Source: Cylindrodendrum hubeiense
Taxonomy: Eukaryota > Ascomycota > Sordariomycetes > Hypocreales > Nectriaceae
DNA: 64,000 nucleotides
Assembly: GCA_014621425.1 (NCBI GenBank)
Contig: JAANBB010000078.1
Span: forward strand, 60,264-124,263
Reading direction: 5' to 3'
Below the pieces are notes generated by a model that was not told the DNA's origin, ran no database searches, and worked only from the letters and a program-made list of their open reading frames with translations. Position numbers and translations under genes: made by a program. Within the stretch, counting starts at the first letter, position 1. Each line of letters starts with the position of its first letter. Positions 22,513-34,057 of the stretch are shown in pieces.

Positions 22513-23751
22513 TCAGCGTGGTTTCCTAGCCAGCATAAAAAACAACGGAGTAAAGAGACCCTGCTTTCCAGCTTCAATGAGGGTTTCACTAAGGTGATCC
22601 AAGGCGTCCATCATTTGTTTGGACCCTGGAGGGAACAACCCCCACGTTTCTCCTACCCCTGCTAGCCCGCGAACGAACCTCTGACGAATCAAGGCCATCT
22701 GAACCATTCGTCTTGTGTCGTAAACTGAATTTATGTAACTCAGGGACCCTGTGATGAAATAGTACCAAGGAATCTCATTTGGGCGGCAAGCCAAGTCCTC
22801 GGCTTCTTCAAGGTCGAAGCCAGCAGCTTTGATAGCTTCAATTGCCTCTGAGATCTTGACTGTATTCGTAAGACCTGTGCCTTTCTCAATGATGTCCCGG
22901 ATTCTCCGGTGTTCCACGTTGTCGTTATCGTAAGAATCTGTCATTATTAACTCGTACACAGCGAAAGATCCTCCTGGCTTGAGTGTCTTAAAAATCTCGG
23001 TATAGACCGCTTTTAGGTCCGGTGCGTAGGATGTGCCCTCAATCGAATAAGCAGCATCAAATGAACCGGCCTCCAGACGCATTTGCATAAAGTCGCCCTT
23101 TTCAAATGATATTTTATCGGAAAGGTCCTCGGCAGCAGTATATCGGATGGCTCGCTTAATTTGATAGTCATTGTTGTTGAGTCCGACGATGTTGACGCTT
23201 CGAAACTTGGCGATCTCACGAGCAGGTCCCCCAACCCCAGAACCTACATCAAGCACGATCTGCCCTTCTCGCAGACATAGTCGCTGAGCAAGATATTGTT
23301 CGTGTTGAGCAATGGCTGTACTGAGTGGCACGCCGGGAATAATGCGGCAGAAGTGAAACGACATGCCTAGAATATGCTCGAAGAGGTCGGTAATAAGGTC
23401 ATAGTATCTAAAGAAGTTGTGAGTGGCTATTCCTTCCATCGCGTTTAGTTCGAAAACTCAATGCACTTAGCACTGAACTTACCCATTTGTTATCGTAGCA
23501 TATGCCAATCGCCGAGTCTGAGTAGATGATTTGTGAGCCCGGATGGATGGGTGGTAGAATTGAGGTCATTTAATTACCAATCTGTTATCGGTGTTGTCCC
23601 AATGCTCGAAGTATTCGTTTACAGCAACCTCATGGGTTGTGTGATCTTTCCCTTGCAAGGCTCGAAGCCCACCCCTCGCATCAGCAGATCTTCTATGCAA
23701 GGAGTTGCTGGAAGCGGCATCTTTTGCATGATCTTCTTCTGCGAGCTTCAT
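22513..23751 (-). CDS. Diverged sterol 24-C-methyltransferase (Erg6-like) paralogue
   Basis: Three exons fit: 23578-23751, 23483-23517 and 22513-23407, giving 367 aa. The first exon encodes the Erg6 N-terminal block (DHAKDAASSNSLHRRSADAR, then EYFEHWDNTDN). The 35-bp second exon supplies RLAYATITN. The third begins at YYDLITD. An ATG at 23439 lies inside the second intron and is a false start. The SAM-binding motif is LDVGSGVGGPAREIA, followed by VGLNNNDYQI and KGDFMQM, and the sterol-methyltransferase C-terminal region ends TPLFFMLARKP. Two differences from the usual enzyme stand out: Ser replaces Cys in the GxGVGG loop, and IEGTSYAP replaces the usual IEAT-x-HAP. Its position, head to head with a PKS, suggests a pathway or resistance role rather than housekeeping ergosterol synthesis. 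That is inference. Confidence 0.88.
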
Positions 23752-24583
23752 GATTTGCTTTGCAAAAGAAAAAAGAGGGTTGGATTAAAAATATCTCCGA
23801 GAAGATGAGGAAAGTTTGCCCTGTGGCGATAGCCTAGGAGTGATAAGCGTCAATAGCTGGGCGAAGAACCGTGTGACCAAAACACATATACTGCGAAACA
23901 ACAAGCACTATTCAGTAAGTGTTCTTGATAAACCTTTATAGTATGTAGCGTTCGAAGGACGTCGCACTGGTGTACACTGACGTCGATGATGTCAAAAAAG
24001 AAAAAAACGTTGAACGCGAACTCGGGGCTTCTGTGAACACAGGTCTCAGCCTTACTACGTTCCAGTAATGCCAGGCCTTACTTAGTATAGGGCGCTAGTT
24101 ATAATAACGCTTCTTTCTTTTTGCTTTTTCTCTAGCCTCGGTCAGTCCCGGTTGCTCTTCGGGCCTATAAACGAGCAAAAGTAAAAGGGTTTGACTGACT
24201 GTTATGACGTCAGATACAATGCGTTGAGATCCTGTGATTAGGTGCAGCGGATACCATAAAGCCTCATTGTGCTCAGATGTCACAAGCGCCATGCGTGTTC
24301 GATATATCTAAGCTGGCTTGACTTTGCCGACTGTGCCACGATTCGGACCGTTTGAGTATGGTGATGATCCCACTATTACCAGTCTCAGAGACTAAGAGTC
24401 GGTGAAAGACTGACTGTAAGGACATGAAGCAACTTCATAAGTCTACTATATAGTAAAAGGTTATGGATGGGTTGCGATCACAGATATCAGAGCTCGATAC
24501 CTGAGAACTTCTGCCTAACAGCGCCGCCCGTCGCCACCCTTTCAGCCTTTTTGACCCAGTTCAATTATCCACGAAGTGCTAAA
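23752..24583. promoter_or_regulatory. Shared divergent promoter of the SMT paralogue and the PKS
   Basis: 832 bp separate the two start codons. The region holds a palindrome-like TGACGTCGATGATGTCA at 23978-23994 and a perfect CRE, TGACGTCA, at 24205-24212. These are the kinds of sites bound by bZIP factors of the CREB/ATF class. A TATA-like CTATATAGTAAAAG lies at 24446-24459, about 130 bp before the PKS start. Joint control of the two genes is inference. Confidence 0.55.
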
Positions 24584-27500
24584 ATGGCATCAAAGCGGGA
24601 TTCGGCATCGCCCGTTGCCATAATTGGTATAGGACTCAGGCTCCCTGGGGGAGTTTCAACTGGTGAACACTTCTGGCACCTCCTTGTCAACGGACAAGAT
24701 GCAAGATGCAAAGTGCCGCCTGATCGATACAACTTGGACGGTTTTTACAGTGGTGTTTCACAGAGGGAGAATGTGGCGAGTGAGTACGGATACTTTCTAA
24801 ACGATGTCAATCTCAAAGCGTTTGATACATCATTTTTCGGGTCTAAGAAAGCGGACCTGGAACTGCTTGACCCTCAGCAACGATTATTACTCGAGGTGGT
24901 TTGGGAGTGCATGGAGAGCGCCGGGCAAACCAAGTTGCAAGGTACTGGAACTGGTGTTTTTGTCGGGGCATTTGGCGAGGACTGGCACAATATGCTCCAC
25001 ATGGATAAGCAGGATTGCAGTGCGGCAGATCGCGTTCTCTCTGCTGGAGATTATGCCCTTTCCAACAGATTATCTTATGAGTATGACTTCAGTGGCCCTA
25101 GGTAACGATCTTCCCCAGCTATCAATAACCGACACATACTAACTCTCAAGGAATTAGCATCACAATTCGGACGGCGTGTTCTTCCTCGTTGACCTGTTTA
25201 CACCTTGCCTTTCAAGCGCTAAACAATGGTGACTGCCCCACGGCTATTGTCGCAGGGACAAATATCATTATGGAGCCCTCCATGACGCTCGACATGAACC
25301 AGAAAGGGGTTCTTTCTTCTTCTGGATCCTGCAAAACATTTGATGCTGGTGCAGATGGTTACAGTAGAGGTGAAGCAATCAACGCCATTCTCATTAAGCC
25401 TCTAGAAGATGCAATTAGAGATGGAGACCCTATTCGAGCGGTTATTCGCTCTACAGCTATCAATTCTAGTGGCAAGACGGCACACATAAGTTATCCTAGC
25501 GTGGATGCTCAAGAAGCGCTCATAAGGATGGCCTACAAAGCAGCTGGGATCGATGATTTCTCCCAGACACCTTTTATTGAGTGTCACGGCACCGGTACTC
25601 GGACTGGCGATCCAATCGAGGCTGCCGCTATTGCGAGAGTATTTGGCGGTCATGGTGTATATATGGGATCGGTAAGTTTGATGCTTAACAAAGTAGTTGC
25701 ATTTAAACCTGGTGATTGCTGATATTACATAGGTCAAGCAGAATGTCGGCCACGGGGAGGGTGCTTCTGGACTAACAAGTATTATTAAAGCTGTTCTGTC
25801 ACTGGAAAATGAAATTATACCACCTAACGTCAATCTTTCCAACCCAAACCCGAAAAGTGAGCATCTCAATCAGGTCACAAACAACATACAGGCTAACTCC
25901 AATTCCGACAGTTGACTTCCAAGGATACAAATTCCAGGTACCTGTCAAGCCTACACCATGGCCGAAGGGTCGACATGCTAGGATCAGTATCAGCTCCTTT
26001 GGGATTGGTGGATCCAATGCACATGTAAGCTGTCTTAATGGCCGATACAGGCTCCCTTCCGCCATTTGCTTAAATTTTGATTGATCTTAGGCTATTCTCG
26101 AATCGGCTGCCTCATTTGGAGCACCGAGATGTGTGGCTCGGAAGCCCATTGGACAAACCGCCCAACAGATTCAGGACGTGTCAGAAGACGAGAACACTGC
26201 AGATGAAGCCATTAAAGCTATTGAATCTTGGCCGCGTCTACTCCCTGTATCTGCAAGCAACGAATGGTCTCTCGAGAGACGAGTGGATGACCTACGCAAG
26301 TACATTGAAGTCCATCCGGAATCTCTCAACAACATTGCCTCGACTTTAGGGGCTCATAGGATTCATCTCCCATATCGAACATTTTGCATCATCGAGGATG
26401 GAATAGATGCGACTCTCAATTTCAGTACGGTTCAAAAAACAATCGTTCGCTCTCCAGAAGTTCCAAGAGTCGCATATGTCTTTACTGGTCAAGGCGCGCA
26501 GTGGGCGGGGATGGGCGAGACTCTTGCGCATACCCTGCCATCCTTCCGTCGAGATATCCAGGAGATGGATCGCGCACTACAAGGCTTGGCAGAGCCACCA
26601 GATTGGACCATTGAAGGTTTGTTATTACCTATCTCCAACCCATGTCGATAATAGGAGAATGATCTGATTTACACGTGTAGAACTGCTTGATCCCGGCAGC
26701 ACCAAACCCAGAGACGACTTTGGTAAGGCTGAAATCGCCCAACCTCTCTGCACCGCTATCCAATTAGGCATCGCGAACTTCCTTCGCAAGTGCAATATTC
26801 TTCCCAGTGCCGTTATTGGCCACTCAAGTGGTGAGATTGCGGCAGCGTATGCAGCAGGAGTAATGACACTGTCTGAGGCGATTATTTGCGCCTACGTCCG
26901 GGGACAGGTCACTAAGCAGCAGAAGCGAAAAGGAAGTATGGCAGCGATTGGAATGGATCGAGAGACGGTCATGCAGTATCTCACCAACGGGGTGCAAATC
27001 GCGTGTGATAATGGTCCAAAGAGTATGACTATCTCGGGCGACGCGAACGCTGTGGAGCAAACTATGAATGCAATCAAGGTCGAGCATCCAGATGCGTTTC
27101 TTCGGAAGCTTCACGTTGATATGGCATATCACTCAGGTAATAATCACTTCTGCTTATCACATATTTCTATTGTTGATGAATAATTTCTAGATCATATGCG
27201 TGACATTGGACGCTCCTACGAAGACATGTTGACACCTCATTTGGCAAGCGAAATCGCTCAGAAACCTTTCTACTCAACCGTAACTGGTGAAGTCATGGCA
27301 GATAAGGCCCAAATAAATCCGGGATACTGGAGAAAGAACCTAGAGTCTCCCGTTTTATTTCGTGGGGCAATGCAAAATCTCCTGCAGGACATGCCAGAAG
27401 TACAAATTATCCTGGAAATTGGCCCACACCCTGCCCTTCAAGGTCCCATTCGTCAGATCCTTCAGATGGGCACTGCTAAAACTGCACCGACTTACCTTTC

Positions 27501-30500
27501 CACGTTAAAAAGGGACGATAACTGTCTCTTGTTGCTTCTGGACACAGTTGGAAAGCTCTATCAACGCGGCTTTGCTATCGACTTCTCGTTCTTGAACCCA
27601 AAAGCGACGACCTTGATCGATCTCCCGAACTATCCCTGGGACCACTCTACTGAGCTTTGGCGCGAAAGTCGTATATCCCGAGCCTGGAGGCATAGAAAGA
27701 ATCCACACCACGAGTTAATTGGGTCCAGGTGCCTGGAGCCCAGTGACTCTGAGCCGACCTGGAGAAACGTGCTCCAGTCTGGCGATGTTTTATGGCTAAG
27801 GGATCATCGAGTGGAAACTAACATAGTATTCCCTTGCGCGGGGTATATTGCTATGATGGGTGAGGCTGTGAGGCAGATCCTAGACTCTGATGCCTACATG
27901 CTACGGAACCTAACGGTGAAGTCTGCTCTGATTCTGCCAGAGACTGGATCAATCGAAGTCATGACAACAATGAGGCCTTCACGATCTACAGACTTGACTC
28001 ATTCTTCCTGGTATGACATCTCTATATCATCGCTTAGTGGGACAGTCTGGGTGGAAAATTGCATCGCCCAAGGTAGGGCAAGTGTTGCAAAGGTCGCTCA
28101 CAGGCAAGAGCTTTGTACCTCGCCTTCCTATCCCCGCAGGATTCCCGAAAAGCACTTTTATGAGCGCATGCAACATATGGGCCTGAGGTATGGCCCACAT
28201 TTCCAAGGCCTGACTCGAATATCAGCGCACACGAAGAAGGACGTAGCGGCGGCTGCAATGCGAAATATCGAGCGCGGCGATGCGGCTATGTACGCTGTCC
28301 ACCCCACTGCCATTGACTATTGTCTTCAGTTGTGTGCAGTGGCTGGCTGTCGAGGTGTCTTCCGCCACATGACTTCATTGACACTTCCGGTATACATTCG
28401 AAAGGTCACTGTGAACCCCAGTGGCCCAGACCTCGTCGCAGAAGCTGTCGTGGATGCAAATGGAAGATTCAGCAACGTCATGGCTGTTGACAAGGAAAAT
28501 CACAACGTCACCATAAATCTTGAAAGAGCTACAGGGATGGCACTTCGGACAGGACACGATGCACAAAGTAAGGAGCAACTGCACGCAGCCCGTCTCGAAT
28601 GGCTTCCCGACGTTGACTTAGTCGCTGTTGATGACCTAATCCAACAAAACACGAACATAAGATGCCTCAACGACAATTGGACTAATAGAAGAAATATGAC
28701 TGCGGCTATCGAGCGCGTTGCTTTGGTAAGCCTACTAGAGATGGTAGACGTTGTGCAGTCTCTAGATGATGCACCTTCCGGCCATCTCGCCAAGTATGCC
28801 ACTTGGCTTCAAGAGCAGAAGGCCATCATAGCTCGAGGAGGCCGTGACGAGATGAATCCCGAAATACAACAATGGGTCAGGATGGATTGTGAGTCTCGCC
28901 AAGCGTTGTTAAGCTCCTTGATCCAACAAGTCGACAATTTACAGTACGCCAACGGTTCGAGTTTTGTACGAACTATTGAGATGATGGCGCAACGAGGTAA
29001 TATCGAGGCCATTTTTACTAACAAGGCGAACCCGGTGGAATTACTTCTAGAGGATAACCGGTTGGGCGATTACTACAATTTCCTCAGCGAATGCATGAAC
29101 ACATCTGAGTTCTTCCGCCTCTGTGCTCATTTGAAGCCAACCCTCAGGGTGCTTGAGGTTGGCGCAGGCACCGGCGGCACCACTGAGTCGGTCCTCAAAA
29201 GCCTAGTATCTGCACGGGGAGTCCGTATGTATTCCCGGTACACATTTACGGATATCTCTCCGGGGTTCTTGTACACGGCCAAGGACCGGTTTAAGGATTG
29301 GGAGTGTGTCGAATATAAGACATTGGACATTGGAAAGGACCCTGCTGAGCAAGGTTTTGAGCTTGGATCTTATGATCTGATTGTTGCTTCAAACGTATGT
29401 TCCCATCGACTTTTCTTCGGTTTGCATGCATCCATTGTTGAATTGGTCTTGAAATAAGCTAAATTCGCCTTCTTTCCAGGTACTTCACGCAACATCTTCG
29501 CTCCACAGTACTCTTCAGAACGTTCGTTCTCTTCTCCGTCCCGGTGGACGTCTCTATCTCCATGAATTGGTTCCTCGTAAGAAATCCTCTACCGCACACC
29601 TAATTCCTAATCCAGCTTCTGACAAAGTCTTGAAGAATCTAATTGGATAACAATTGACCTTATCATGGTATGTCTTTTGGCTATATTTTGTGCCGCACGA
29701 TGCTATGAAATGAAATAACTGAATAATCTCTTAGGGTTTCTTTCCCGGCTGGTGGGTGGGAAACTGTGATGACCGTTCTAAAGTACCCTATGTATCTGCG
29801 GAAAGGTGGAACCAAGAGCTGCTCAATTCAGGCTTCTCCGGCACCGATACTGTAGCCGTCGACGACAAACATGGGTACCACCTGACTGCCCACATGACAA
29901 GTACAGCTGAGACGCCAATGCCGGAAGATACAGCCGTGACACTCCTTTACAAGAGTATGAAGCCCAATCTTGCCCTCGAACTTGCGCGTGTGCTTCAAGC
30001 AGACGGCATCACAACTTATTGGCAGGAGATCGGAGATAAGGAGTGCCATAATGAGTGTCACGGCGACATTATCTCGGTTGTCGATCTTGAGGCTCCGTTC
30101 TTTGGCAACATTTCTCAGAAAGACTACGAAATCTTTATGGAGTATCTGTCTGCAGTCAAAGGGGGTGTATTATGGCTTACAGGCCTAGCTCAGATTGGGT
30201 GTACCAATCCTGCCTACGGTCTTGTTCTCGGGCTCGCCCGGACCATACGGGTCGAGCTGTCGATGGACTTTTGGACTGTCGAACTGGATACCTTTGACAC
30301 ATCCACTGCGGATACTATAGCTTCAATTGCCCGGAAGTTCCGCAGGCGCTCGCTAACAAATCACGTCATGGATAAAGAATACTCGCTCAGTGACGGGATT
30401 GTCTACGTTGGGCGTTACCATTGGACATCACTTCACACAGAGCTAGAGTCACGGCCACAGGACGACGACCCGAAACAACTAGTAGTCGGACAGGCGGGAC

Positions 30501-32974
30501 TCATTGATTCTTTGCATTGGGTACAGCATCAAAGAACTGTGCTACAAGCAGACGAAGTCGAAATTGAAGTTCGTTGTGTTGGGTTGAACTTCAGGGTATT
30601 CGCAATCCCTCCGCAGTTTACCTGTTCTTTGTTTGCTAATCCGGCCCACTAGGACATTATGATCGCTATGGGAATACTTCAAGGCCTTGAAGAATGTATT
30701 GGTCTCGAAGCCTCTGGGGTCATTACTCGCGTAGGCTCTGCCGTGGACCACGTCAAGGTGGGCGATCGTGTGCTGACAACCTACTTTGGCCTTTTCTTTA
30801 CTCGCAAAGTCATTCCTGGCCACTTCGTCTTCCCTATTCCTCCAGGATATACCTTTGAAGAAGCGGTTACGCTCCCATCGGTTTACATGACCGCGATTCA
30901 TGCCATTATCAATCTCGGAGGGTTGAAAAAGGGACAGGTAAGACGGCAGAAATCCCAGAGAAGTGAATGCGAGTTAACATAGAATCCAACCCAAGTCAAT
31001 TCTGATCCACTCTGCAGCTGGCGGTGTTGGGCAGGCGTCAATTCATCTTTGCCAAATGTTAGGTGCCACGGTATGTCTTGAAATAAAACGGACTATACTA
31101 ATAACGCTAATTTACCAACCAAACTGATCAGATCTTTGCAACTGTCGGAAGTGAAGAAAAGGTGCAATATTTGATTGATCACCATAGTATCCCACGGGAA
31201 AGAATATTCAATTCTCGCAACGACTCCTTTTTTGACGGCATTATGCAAGCAACATCTGGTCGAGGCGTGGATCTTGTGCTCAACTCACTCTCTGGTGACC
31301 TGCTTCAAACCTCGTGGCAGTGTGTTGCTGAATGTGGTAAGATGATGGAGATCGGAAAACGCGATATTATTGAGCGTGGGAGGCTACCACTTGATATGTT
31401 TCAGCACAATCGATCATTCTATGGAATCGACTTGGATTCCCTAGCTCGTAAGACGCCTCACGTCGTGCGTGGGTATGACTCTCCAAGGCCCCTTCGTTCG
31501 CCCAGTCGTACGGTGATGCTAACAGTCAATTCTTTTTTTTAAACAGTCTCATAGACCAGGTTTCACAGCTCTGCACAGAAGGTCATATTAAACCAATCCA
31601 GCCAATCCATGCCTATCCTGTACAGGAAGTATCAAACGCGTTCCGCTTGATGAAGTCGGGGCAGCATATTGGCAAAATAGTCATAACATTTCCAGAGACC
31701 CCGACAGAGATACTGGCCGCAAAAGCTCCTGAGCCGTTCCTTCTGTCGAGCTCTTCCACATATCTAATGATCGGGGGGCTTGGTGGCCTTGGCAAAGCTG
31801 TGACCACATGGATGGTAGAAAATGGCGCCACAAGCTTTGTCTTCCTCTCCAGGTCTGCTGGGACCTCGGACAGCGACAAGGAATTTCTCCAAGAGCTCGA
31901 GTCCCAGAATTGCAAGGTGTTTGCCATTGCTGGCAGTGTCGCTAATATGGCTGACGTCAAGAGAGGTGTTGATGCCGCACCAACACCGATTGCAGGGGTT
32001 TTGCAAATGTCGATGGTGCTGAGAGTGAGTATATTGATACCTTGTGTATCATGTTGTGAGAACTTGCTAATGGGACTCAGGACCGTTCATTCTTTGACAT
32101 GACCTACGACGACTGGAGCACAGCGCAAGACCCTAAAGTTCAAGGCACATGGAACTTGCATAATGCACTCTTAGGAACTAACCTCGACTTCTTCTTGCTC
32201 CTCTCTTCCTTGGTAGGACTGGCAGGACATCCTGGCCAAGCCAACTACTCTTCTGCAAACTCTTTTCTGGATTCCTTTGTCCAGTATCGTCATAACCTCG
32301 GCTTACCGTGCTCTGTAATTGACATTGGCTGCATGGAGGGGATCGGTATCCTCAGCGAAAAAGCGGCCACAAAGGAAAAATACACTTCAATGGGCGTGTA
32401 TATGTTGCAGGAACAAGATTTAGTGGAGGCCATACAAGTCAGCATTAACCGGTCGAACCCGCCGGTTGATACAGAACTATCAAGCGGGTACAGGTCATTG
32501 AGCAACGTGTCACAGCTTGCATTAGGCCTAAAGTCGACAAAATCGTTGTCAGATCCCACCAATCTCGTGGTCTTCAGGGCAGATTTACGTATCAGTCTAT
32601 ACAACAACATGGAGTCAGCCGACATCACGACTACTGGGGCCAAGAATGACGGATTGCGCACATTCTTAAACGAGGTAGAGGACGACCCCGACCTTCTTCG
32701 CAGCCCAGAAAGGCTGGAGTATATATCCACTGAGGTTGGACGCACACTCTTTGACTTCCTCATGCTACCAGAAGACACCTTGGATATTCACATGACGCTA
32801 GAATCTATTAACATCGATTCACTTGTTGCCATTGAGTTGCGCAATTGGTTTCGCAAGATGCTTGGACTAGATGTCACAATTCTTGAGATTGCCAACGCAG
32901 GGACGATTGAAGAGTTGGGAAAACTAGTGATCGCAGCGCTGCTGAAGAAATATGAGGCTAAGATGACGCAATAG
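24584..32974 (+). CDS. Highly reducing type I polyketide synthase (KS-AT-DH-MT-ER-KR-ACP)
   Basis: Fifteen exons keep phase: 24584-25101, 25158-25671, 25733-25856, 25912-26024, 26091-26616, 26681-27136, 27191-29394, 29480-29576, 29636-29667, 29735-30595, 30653-30937, 30996-31070, 31132-31472, 31547-32024 and 32081-32974. They give 2505 aa. KS (residues about 1-425) has the active-site TACSSS and the His motifs ECHGTGT and NVGHGEG. AT has [10 protein letters not shown] and the serine in [14 protein letters not shown] (near 645). DH (about 925-1230) has the His in WLRDHRV and the Asp in [10 protein letters not shown]. The C-methyltransferase has an intact SAM site [11 protein letters not shown] (near 1405). 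ER has AAGGVGQA (near 1915). KR has GGLGGLG and the Tyr in [16 protein letters not shown] has the IDSL serine near residue 2450. No thioesterase, reductase or carnitine acyltransferase release domain follows. It should build a reduced, alpha-methylated chain that a separate enzyme releases. Confidence 0.95.
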
Positions 32975-34057
32975 ACGAACTGAGACGCCAAGTACAGTCA
33001 CAGCTACGACGACTTGAGTAATGACTTAGATCCGAGGCGGCCGCAAGATTGTCAATTAGCAGGGCCAAAAAGTGCAATTGCCAACCAGGAATCAGACGGT
33101 GTGTTGTATGGCTCACGAGCCCGTGTCTAGAAACGGAAAATGAATTAGAAATATTCACGTGCCACAGGTGTCGGCAACCATACTGTTTTTGGTTCAATGA
33201 ACAAGTTTCTGTATTAAGGTTGCCGAATCATGGTCACTTTGAAGTCACATCCATTCCCATGCTGCCCTCTATCTGCTGGAATATTTGTCTATTCATAAGT
33301 TGCAGTACACATTCAACACTCTTCCTGTTAAATTCGAAGACATGTCTCTACAACAATACAATCTGTCTTGTAGAGCTACTGGGGCACCCATTCCGTCGCC
33401 AGTCTCACAGATGACAAAGCATCACCCCTTGAGAATAACTACTGTTTCTTTACATTGAAGGACGATTAGCAGCCGCCAAATGACTCATCAGCTCCAACTA
33501 TTCGGCAGGCTCTCCTGCTACTGCCAGCTCTCCAAGCACCAAATCCCCCTCTACTGCATCAGATCCACCGTTTGTTCTCCATTTGTGTGTCCCTCATGAA
33601 TCCTCAATTAGGCCAATCAAGATCACATGAAGATGGCAACCACCTTCAACGACTACCTGATTTTCCATTCCGTAACGGAAGTGCAGTTCCGGACAGGCTA
33701 CGGAGCCGAAGGGCAGCAAAAGCAAGACGTAAGTCTCGTCCTATGAGTCCTCTGAGAGGTTTTTAGTCAAATGAATAGCGTCAGTTAACTGCGGACGCTA
33801 GTTATTGGGCTGCAGGCGGCCTACGTCTGATTGGTACATGGGCACATTGAGCACAACGCCTATTTGTTGCCTGATTTCCCGTGTGCGCCAAGCAGCCAGG
33901 AGGATGAGCCCGTGGCGTAAAAATCAGGCTGGTTCGAAATCCTGTCTGTCTTTGCTGAATTTCTCACACTCTTCAAACTTCCACAACAGCTCAGATCGCG
34001 TCAAATCTGGTGAAGTTCATGCGACTCTGAGCAAAATCTCGCATAACCGCGGGCAGA
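32975..34057. other. Intergenic region with one possible small exon
   Basis: No clear gene. An ATG at 33627 opens a short frame (MKMATTFNDYLIFHSVTEV, about 34 residues) that runs into a gtaagt near 33729, so it might be a lone 5' exon. I could not connect it to a following exon. No release enzyme, P450 or transporter typical of a PKS cluster was found here. Confidence 0.45.

Noticed and set aside
22513..23439. SMT start at 23439 giving a 308-aa protein
   Set aside because: This start lies inside an intron. The upstream exons restore the conserved N-terminal Erg6 blocks in phase.
33900..33960. GGTTCGAAATCC, tRNA T-loop-like
   Set aside because: The loop is too long and no other tRNA arms can be drawn.
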